From contig JBAIAA010001131.1 in NCBI GenBank assembly GCA_037893245.1, positions 124,001 through 188,000 of the forward strand: a stretch of 64,000 bases of DNA, read 5' to 3'. Position numbers and translations under genes: made by a program. The stretch is from Crossaster papposus. Its lineage: Eukaryota; Echinodermata; Asteroidea; Velatida; Solasteridae. Shown here piece after piece: positions 55,282-64,000 of the stretch; positions within the stretch are counted from its first letter, which is position 1, and the number at the start of each line of letters is the position of its first letter. The notes beneath the pieces were generated by a model. That model worked only from the letters and a program-made list of their open reading frames with translations. It had not been told where the DNA came from and searched no databases.

Positions 55282-56009
55282 AACTCGAGGGCTTGTTCCC
55301 ACATCATGTGTTTATTTCTTATGCACACTTCTTTCCCTTTACATATTTCTTATGCACACTTCTTTCCCTTTACATATTTCTTATGCACACTTCTTTCCCT
55401 TTACATATTTAACTCGAGGGCTTGTTCCCACATCATGTGTTTATTTCTTATGCACACTTCTTTCCCTTTACATATTTCTTATGCACACTTCTTTCCCTTT
55501 ACATATTTCTTATGCACACTTCTTTCCCTTTACATATTTCTTATGCACACTTCTTTCCCTTTACATATTTCTTATGCACACTTCTTTCCCTTTACATATT
55601 TCTTATGCACACTTCTTTCCCTTTACATATTTCTTATGCACACTTCTTTCCCTTTACATATTTCTTATGCACACTTCTTTCCCTTTACATATTTCTTATG
55701 CACACTTCTTTCCCTTTACATATTTCTTATGCACACTTCTTTCCCTTTACATATTTCTTATGCACACTTCTTTCCCTTTACATATTTCTTATGCACACTT
55801 CTTTCCCTTTACATATTTCTTATGCACACTTCTTTCCCTTTACATATTTCTTATGCACACTTCTTTCCCTTTACATATTTCTTATGCACACTTCTTTCCC
55901 TTTACATATTTCTTATGCACACTTCTTTCCCTTTACATATTTCTTATGCACACTTCTTTCCCTTTACATATTTAACTCGAGGGCTTGTTCCCACATCATG
56001 TGTTTATTT
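55282..56009 (+). repeat. Insert trio module
   Basis: Inserts at 55282, 55411 and 55974, the last followed by TTCGTATG. It lies 1,317 bp after the previous trio, the same interval as from 48001 to 49318. Confidence 0.92.
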
Positions 56010-57775
56010 CGTATGCACACTTCTTTCCCTTTACATATTTCTTATGCACACTTCTTTCCCTTTACATATTTCTTATGCACACTTCTTTCCCTTTACATAT
56101 TTCTTATGCACACTTCTTTCCCTTTACATATTTATTATGCACACTTCTTTCCCTTTACATATTTCTTATGCACACTTCTTTCCCTTTACATATTTATTAT
56201 GCACACTTCTTTCCCTTTACATATTTATTATGCACACTTCTTTCCCTTTACATATTTCTTATGCACACTTCTTTCCCTTTACATATTTCTTATGCACACT
56301 TCTTTCCCTTTACATATTTCTTATGCACACTTCTTTCCCTTTACATATTTCTTATGCACACTTCTTTCCCTTTACATATTTCTTATGCACACTTCTTTCC
56401 CTTTACATATTTCTTATGCACACTTCTTGCCCTTTACATATTTCTTATGCACACTTCTTTCCCTTTACATATTTCTTATGCACACTTCTTTCCTTTTACA
56501 TATTTCGTATGCACACTTCTTTCCCTTTACACATTTCTTATGCACACTTCTTTCCCTTTACATATTTCTTATGCACACTTCTTTCTCTTTACATATTTCT
56601 TATGCACACTTCTTTCCCTTTACATATTTCTTATGCACACTTCTTTCCCTTTACATATTTCTTATGCACACTTCTTTCCCTTTACATATTTCTTATGCAC
56701 ACTTCTTTCCCTTTACATATTTCTTATGCACACTTCTTTCCCTTTACATATTTCTTATGCACACTTCTTTCCCTTTACATATTTCTTATGCACACTTCTT
56801 TCCCTTTACATATTTCTTATGCACACTTCTTTCCCTTTACATATTTCTTATGCACACTTCTTTCCCTTTACATATTTCTTATGCACACTTCTTTCCCTTT
56901 ACATATTTCTTATGCACACTTCTTTCCCTTTACATATTTCTTATGCACACTTCTTTCCCTTTACATATTTCTTATGCACACTTCTTTCCCTTTACATATT
57001 TCTTATGCACACTTCTTTCCCTTTACATATTTCTTATGCACACTTCTTTCCCTTTACATATTTCTTATGCACACTTCTTTCCCTTTACATATTTCTTATG
57101 CACACTTCTTTCCCTTTACATATTTCTTATGCACACTTCTTTCCCTTTACATATTTCTTATGCACACTTCTTTCCCTTTACATATTTCTTATGCACACTT
57201 CTTTCCCTTTACATATTTCTTATGCACACTTCTTTCCCTTTACATATTTCTTATGCACACTTCTTTCCCTTTATTATTTCTTATGCACACTTCTTTCCAT
57301 TTACATATTTCTTATGCACACTTCTTTCCATTTACATATTTCTTATGCACACTTCTTTCCCTTTACATATTTCTTATGCACACTTCTTTCCCTTTACATA
57401 TTTCTTATGCACACTTTTTTCCCTTTACATATTTCTTATGCACACTTCTTTCCCTTTACATATTTCTTATGCACACTTCTTTCCCTTTACATATTTCTTA
57501 TGCACACTTTTTTCCCTTTACATATTTCTTATGCACACTTCTTTCCCTTTACATATTTCTTATGCACACTTCTTTCCCTTTACATATTTCTTATGCACAC
57601 TTCTTTCCCTTTACATATTTCTTATGCACACTTCTTTCCCTTTACATATTTCTTATGCACACTTCTTTCCCTTTACATATTTCTTATGCACACTTCTTTC
57701 CCTTTACATATTTCTTATGCACACTTCTTTCCCTTTACATATTTCTTATGCACACTTCTTTCCCTTTACATATTT

Positions 57776-60700
57776 AACTCGAGGGCTTGTTCCCACATCA
57801 TGTGTTTATTTCTTATGCACACTTCTTTCCCTTTACATATTTCTTATGCACACTTCTTTCCCTTTACATATTTCTTATGCACACTTCTTTCCCTTTACAT
57901 ATTTAACTCGAGGGCTTGTTCCCACATCATGTGTTTATTTCTTATGCACACTTCTTTCCCTTTACATATTTCTTATGCACACTTCTTTCCCTTTACATAT
58001 TTCTTATGCACACTTCTTTCCCTTTACATATTTCTTATGCACACTTCTTTCCCTTTACATATTTCTTATGCACACTTCTTTCCCTTTACATATTTCTTAT
58101 GCACACTTCTTTCCCTTTACATATTTCTTATGCACACTTCTTTCCCTTTACATATTTCTTATGCACACTTCTTTCCCTTTACATATTTCTTATGCACACT
58201 TCTTTCCCTTTACATATTTCTTATGCACACTTCTTTCCCTTTACATATTTCTTATGCACACTTCTTTCCCTTTACATATTTCTTATGCACACTTCTTTCC
58301 CTTTACATATTTCTTATGCACACTTCTTTCCCTTTACATATTTCTTATGCACACTTCTTTCCCTTTACATATTTCTTATGCACACTTCTTTCCCTTTACA
58401 TATTTCTTATGCACAATTCTTTCCCTTTACATATTTCTTATGCACACTTCTTTCCCTTTACATATTTAACTCGAGGGCTTGTTCCCACATCATGTGTTTA
58501 TTTCGTATGCACACTTCTTTCCCTTTACATATTTCTTATGCACACTTCTTTCCCTTTACATATTTCTTATGCACACTTCTTTCCCTTTACATATTTCTTA
58601 TGCACACTTCTTTCCCTTTACATATTTCTTATGCACACTTCTTTCCCTTTACATATTTCTTATGCACACTTCTTTCCCTTTACATATTTATTATGCACAC
58701 TTCTTTCCCTTTACATATTTATTATGCACACTTCTTTCCCTTTACATATTTCTTATGCACACTTCTTTCCCTTTACATATTTGTTATGCACACTTCTTTC
58801 CCTTTACATATTTCTTATGCACACTTCTTTCCCTTTACATATTTCTTATGCACACTTCTTTCCCTTTACATATTTCTTATGCACACTTCTTTCCCTTTAC
58901 ATATTTCTTATGCACACTTCTTTCCCTTTACATATTTCTTATGCACACTTCTTTCCCTTTACATATTTCTTATGCACACTTCTTTCCTTTTACATATTTC
59001 GTATGCACACTTCTTTCCCTTTACACATTTCTTATGCACACTTCTTTCCCTTTACATATTTCTTATGCACACTTCTTTCTCTTTACATATTTCTTATGCA
59101 CACTTCTTTCCCTTTACATATTTCTTATGCACACTTCTTTCCCTTTACATATTTCTTATGCACACTTCTTTCGCTTTACATATTTCTTATGCACACTTCT
59201 TTCCCTTTACATATTTCTTATGCACACTTCTTTCCCTTTACATATTTCTTATGCACACTTCTTTCCCTTTACATATTTCTTATGCACACTTCTTTCCCTT
59301 TACATATTTCTTATGCACACTTCTTTCCCTTTACATATTTCTTATGCACACTTCTTTCCCTTTACATATTTCTTATGCACACTTCTTTCCCTTTACATAT
59401 TTCTTATGCACACTTCTTTCCCTTTACATATTTCTTATGCACACTTCTTTCCCTTTACATATTTCTTATGCACACTTCTTTCCCTTTACATATTTCTTAT
59501 GCACACTTCTTTCCCTTTACATATTTCTTATGCACACTTCTTTCCCTTTACATATTTCTTATGCACACTTCTTTCCCTTTACATATTTCTTATGCACACT
59601 TCTTTCCCTTTACATATTTCTTATGCACACTTCTTTCCCTTTACATATTTCTTATGCACACTTCTTTCCCTTTACATATTTCTTATGCACACTTCTTTCC
59701 CTTTACATATTTCTTATGCACACTTCTTTCCCTTTACATATTTCTTATGCACACTTCTTTCCCTTTACATATTTCTTATGCACACTTCTTTCCCTTTATT
59801 ATTTCTTATGCACACTTCTTTCCATTTACATATTTCTTATGCACACTTCTTTCCATTTACATATTTCTTATGCACACTTCTTTCCCTTTACATATTTCTT
59901 ATGCACACTTCTTTCCCTTTACATATTTCTTATGCACACTTCTTTCCCTTTACATATTTCTTATGCACACTTCTTTCCCTTTACATATTTCTTATGCACA
60001 CTTCTTTCCCTTTACATATTTCTTATGCACACTTCTTTCCCTTTACATATTTCTTATGCACACTTCTTTCCCTTTACATATTTCTTATGCACACTTCTTT
60101 CCCTTTACATATTTCTTATGCACACTTCTTTCTCTTTACATATTTCTTATGCACACTTCTTTCCCTTTACATATTTATTATGCACACTTCTTTCCCTTTA
60201 AATATTTCTTATGCACACTTCTTTCCCTTTACATATTTCTTATGCACACTTCTTTCCCTTTACATATTTCTTATGCACACTTCTTTCCCTTTACATATTT
60301 CTTATGCACACTTCTTTCCCTTTACATATTTCTTATGCACACTTCTTTCCCTTTACATATTTCGTATGCACACTTCTTTCCCTTTACATATTTCTTATGC
60401 ACACTTCTTTCCCTTTACATATTTCTTATGCACACTTCTTTCCCTTTACATATTTCTTATGCACACTTCTTTCCCTTTACATATTTCTTATGCACACTTC
60501 TTTCCCTTTACATATTTCTTATGCACACTTCTTTCCCTTTACATATTTCTTATGCACACTTCTTTCCCTTTACATATTTCTTATGCACACTTCTTTCCCT
60601 TTACATATTTCTTATGCACACTCCTTTCCCTTTACATATTTCTTATGCACACTTCTTTCCCTTTACATATTTCTTATGCACACTTCTTTCCCTTTACATA

Positions 60701-61974
60701 TTTCTTATGCACACTTCTTTCCCTTTACATATTTCTTATGCACACTTCTTTCCCTTTACATATTTCTTATGCACACTTCTTTCCCTTTACATATTTCTTA
60801 TGCACACTTCTTTCCCTTTACATATTGCTTATGCACACTTCTTTCCCTTTACATATTTCTTATGCACACTTCTTTCCCTTTACATATTTCTTATGCACAC
60901 TTCTTTCCCTTTACATATTTCTTATGCACACTTCTTTCCCTTTATTATTTCTTATGCACACTTCTTTCCATTTACATATTTCTTATGCACACTTCTTTCC
61001 ATTTACATATTTCTTATGCACACTTCTTTCCCTTTACATATTTCTTATGCACACTTCTTTCCCTTTACATATTTCTTATGCACACTTCTTTCCCTTTACA
61101 TATTTCTTATGCACACTTCTTTCCCTTTACATATTTCTTATGCACACTTCTTTCCCTTTACATATTTCTTATGCACACTTCTTTCCCTTTACATATTTCT
61201 TATGCACACTTCTTTCCCTTTACATATTTCTTATGCACACTTCTTTCTCTTTACATATTTCTTATGCACACTTCTTTCCCTTTACATATTTATTATGCAC
61301 ACTTCTTTCCCTTTAAATATTTCTTATGCACACTTCTTTCCCTTTACATATTTCTTATGCACACTTCTTTCCCTTTACATATTTCTTATGCACACTTCTT
61401 TCCCTTTACATATTTCTTATGCACACTTCTTTCCCTTTACATATTTCTTATGCACACTTCTTTCCCTTTACATATTTCTTATGCACACTTCTTTCCCTTT
61501 ACATATTTCTTATGCACACTTCTTTCCCTTTACATATTTCTTATGCACACTTCTTTCCCTTTACATATTTATTATGCACACTTCTTTCCCTTTACATATT
61601 TATTATGCACACTTCTTTCCCTTTGCATATTTATTATGCACACTTCTTTCCCTTTACATATTTCTTATGCACACTTCTTTCCCTTTACATATTTCTTATG
61701 CACACTTCTTTCCCTTTACATATTTCTTATGCACACTTCTTTCCCTTTACATATTTCTTATGCACACTTCTTTCCCTTTACATATTTCTTATGCACACTT
61801 CTTTCCCTTTACATATTTCTTATGCACACTTCTTTCCCTTTACATATTTCTTATGCACACTTCTTTCCTTTTACATTTTTTCGTATGCACACTTCTTTCC
61901 CTTTACACATTTCTTATGCACACTTCTTTCCCTTTACATATTTCTTATGCACACTTCTTTCCCTTTACATATTT
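57776..61974 (+). repeat. Higher-order repeat F, copy 1 (4,199 bp)
   Basis: The unit starts with the insert trio 57776/57905/58468. It contains the CTTTTACATATTTCG and ACACATTTC pair near 58987, cassettes at 59798 and 60944, CTTTAAATATTTC near 60196 and 61313, and three TTATTATG monomers near 61570-61640, one with TTTGCATAT. Near 61866 a +2-bp variant of the marker occurs (ACATTTTTTCGTATG). The part from 57776 to about 59860 resembles 55282-57340. Confidence 0.88.
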
Positions 61975-64000
61975 AACTCGAGGGCTTGTTCCCACATCAT
62001 GTGTTTATTTCTTATGCACACTTCTTTCCCTTTACATATTTCTTATGCACACTTCTTTCCCTTTACATATTTCTTATGCACACTTCTTTCCCTTTACATA
62101 TTTAACTCGAGGGCTTGTTCCCACATCATGTGTTTATTTCTTATGCACACTTCTTTCCCTTTACATATTTCTTATGCACACTTCTTTCCCTTTACATATT
62201 TCTTATGCACACTTCTTTCCCTTTACATATTTCTTATGCACACTTCTTTCCCTTTACATATTTCTTATGCACACTTCTTTCCCTTTACATATTTCTTATG
62301 CACACTTCTTTCCCTTTACATATTTCTTATGCACACTTCTTTCCCTTTACATATTTCTTATGCACACTTCTTTCCCTTTACATATTTCTTATGCACACTT
62401 CTTTCCCTTTACATATTTCTTATGCACACTTCTTTCCCTTTACATATTTCTTATGCACACTTCTTTCCCTTTACATATTTCTTATGCACACTTCTTTCCC
62501 TTTACATATTTCTTATGCACACTTCTTTCCCTTTACATATTTCTTATGCACACTTCTTTCCCTTTACATATTTCTTATGCACACTTCTTTCCCTTTACAT
62601 ATTTCTTATGCACACTTCTTTCCCTTTACATATTTCTTATGCACACTTCTTTCCCTTTACATATTTAACTCGAGGGCTTGTTCCCACATCATGTGTTTAT
62701 TTCGTATGCACACTTCTTTCCCTTTACATATTTCTTATGCACACTTCTTTCCCTTTACATATTTCTTATGCACACTTCTTTCCCTTTACATATTTCTTAT
62801 GCACACTTCTTTCCCTTTACATATTTCTTATGCACACTTCTTTCCCTTTACATATTTCTTATGCACACTTCTTTCCCTTTACATATTTATTATGCACACT
62901 TCTTTCCCTTTACATATTTATTATGCACACTTCTTTCCCTTTACATATTTCTTATGCACACTTCTTTCCCTTTACATATTTCTTATGCACACTTCTTTCC
63001 CTTTACATATTTCTTATGCACACTTCTTTCCCTTTACATATTTCTTATGCACACTTCTTTCCCTTTACATATTTCTTATGCACACTTCTTTCCCTTTACA
63101 TATTTCTTATGCACACTTATTTCCCTTTACATATTTCTTATGCACACTTCTTTCCCTTTACATATTTCTTATGCACACTTCTTTCCCTTTACATATTTCT
63201 TATGCACACTTCTTTCCTTTTACATATTTCGTATGCACACTTCTTTCCCTTTACACATTTCTTATGCACACTTCTTTCCCTTTACATATTTCTTATGCAC
63301 ACTTCTTTCTCTTTACATATTTCTTATGCACACTTCTTTCCCTTTACATATTTCTTATGCACACTTCTTTCCCTTTACATATTTCTTATGCACACTTCTT
63401 TCCCTTTACATATTTCTTATGCACACTTCTTTCCCTTTACATATTTCTTATGCACACTTCTTTCCCTTTACATATTTCTTATGCACACTTCTTTCCCTTT
63501 ACATATTTCTTATGCACACTTCTTTCCCTTTACATATTTCTTATGCACACTTCTTTCCCTTTACATATTTCTTATGCACACTTCTTTCCCTTTACATATT
63601 TCTTATGCACACTTCTTTCCCTTTACATATTTCTTATGCACACTTCTTTCCCTTTACATATTTCTTATGCACACTTCTTTCCCTTTACATATTTCTTATG
63701 CACACTTCTTTCCCTTTACATATTTCTTATGCACACTTCTTTCCCTTTACATATTTCTTATGCACACTTCTTTCCCTTTACATATTTCGTATGCACACTT
63801 CTTTCCCTTTACATATTTCTTATGCACACTTCTTTCCCTTTACATATTTCTTATGCACACTTCTTTCCCTTTACATATTTCTTATGCACACTTCTTTCCC
63901 TTTACATATTTCTTATGCACACTTCTTTCCCTTTACATATTTCTTATGCACACTTCTTTCCCTTTACATATTTCTTATGCACACTTCTTTCCCTTTATTA
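61975..64000 (+). repeat. Higher-order repeat F, copy 2 (cut by the window end)
   Basis: The insert trio 61975/62104/62667, the TTATTATG pair near 62886-62917, the CTTTTACATATTTCG and ACACATTTC pair near 63218 and TTCTCTTTAC near 63306 sit 4,199 bp after their partners. The last four bases (TTA from 63998, after A at 63997) are the start of the TTTATTATTTC cassette found at 59798, also exactly 4,199 bp away. Confidence 0.9.

Larger units (their letters stand above)
51990..57860 (+). repeat. Higher-order repeat E, copy 2
   Basis: Inserts at 52592, 52659, 53965, 54094, 54657, 55282, 55411, 55974 and 57776, and cassettes at 53276 and 57273, repeat copy 1. Start markers are TTATTATG near 52001 and TATTCCTTATG near 52031. 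It nearly abuts copy 1, so the arrangement is effectively tandem. Confidence 0.9.
1..64000 (+). repeat. 31-bp tandem satellite array filling the whole window
   Basis: Head-to-tail 31-bp monomers run from the first to the last base with no inversion and no unique spacer. A consensus example is 77-107. Its recognisable blocks are TTCTTATGCACAC at the start, the pyrimidine tract CTTCTTTCCCTTT in the middle, and ACATAT at the end. Most monomers are identical to this; the rest usually carry one substitution, such as TTATTATG or TTCGTATG for TTCTTATG, TTTTCC for TTTCCC, ACACATTT for ACATATTT, or CACATTTC for CACACTTC. Single-base length changes are rare. The bottom strand is purine-rich. No stop codon exists in any + frame of the consensus, whereas the - strand carries TAA in every monomer. 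This is satellite DNA by structure. I do not recognise the monomer as a named family, and its chromosomal location cannot be read from the window. Confidence 0.98.

Noticed and set aside
1-64000. Many very long open reading frames on the + strand (up to over 2,700 codons)
   Set aside because: They overlap in all three frames, encode only the monomer translation, often start at TTG within the 36-bp segment, and end only where that segment places TAA. None has a non-repeat domain or codon bias, so no CDS is called.
1-64000. CRISPR array
   Set aside because: The repeats are contiguous with no unique spacers; the 36-bp segments are identical to each other and irregularly spaced; no cas genes are present.
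1-64000. Telomeric repeat
   Set aside because: The CCCTTT block only superficially resembles CCCTAA, and the period is 31 bp, not 5-8 bp.
1-64000. G-quadruplex on the - strand or i-motif on the + strand
   Set aside because: There is one GGG/CCC per 31 bp, so loops of about 28 bases are too long for a standard structure.
1-64000. Promoter or TATA-like elements in TTTACATATTT
   Set aside because: The same AT-rich string is in nearly every monomer with no downstream gene; there is no basis for a promoter call.
1-64000. tRNA, rRNA or other structured RNA genes
   Set aside because: No stretch departs from the 31-bp and 36-bp units for long enough to hold one.
1-64000. Bacterial, phage or organelle origin
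   Set aside because: No genes, operons, origins or unique sequence in 64 kb, and nested higher-order satellite structure fits a eukaryotic chromosome far better.

Overview
The whole 64 kb window is a single tandem satellite array. No unique sequence, RNA gene or mobile element is visible, and no reading frame is believable as a gene. The basic unit is a 31-bp monomer (a clean example is 77-107), repeated head to tail on one strand from the first base to the last. Both window edges cut inside the array, so its true length is unknown. The consensus has about 15 T, 9 C, 6 A and 1 G: about 32% GC, 77% pyrimidine and almost no G on the + strand. Subtracting the 36-bp insertions described next leaves about 1,980 monomers.

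A second, 36-bp segment interrupts the array at 72 places I could locate (first at 12-47, last at 62667-62702). It always sits at the same point of the monomer, two bases after the monomer start, and always in the same orientation. It carries a CTCGAG (XhoI) site and the near-palindrome CACATCATGTG. A hybrid 37-bp unit (five copies, all before 6.6 kb) looks like a 30-bp deletion between two TTCCC direct repeats.

Layout by region. 1-9.3 kb: insert-rich, with a 3.45-3.48 kb higher-order duplication and a partial third copy. 9.3-14.1 kb: strongly homogenised monomers. 11.9-21.3 kb: four blocks of exactly seven monomers, six or seven of them TTATTATG variants, each ending in a 36-bp insert, plus a 2,237-bp duplication. 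22-23 kb: a 651-bp displaced variant block. 23.3-25.7 kb: the highest insert density. 29.8-34.6 kb: nested copies with offsets of 1,622, 1,839 and 909 bp. 32.7-41.7 kb: a 4,644-bp higher-order repeat in two copies. 43.7-47.4 kb: a 1,900-bp duplication. 46.0-57.8 kb: two copies of a ~5.96-6.0 kb unit. 57.8 kb to the end: a 4,199-bp unit and the start of its second copy.

The organism cannot be named from this sequence. A 64-kb gene-free, head-to-tail short-period array with nested higher-order repeats is typical of eukaryotic constitutive heterochromatin (pericentromeric, subtelomeric or sex-chromosome satellite). It is not what bacterial, phage or organelle DNA looks like. Long open frames exist in all three + frames only because the monomer has no stop codon in any frame. 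No genes act together here; the content is structural DNA shaped by unequal exchange and gene conversion.
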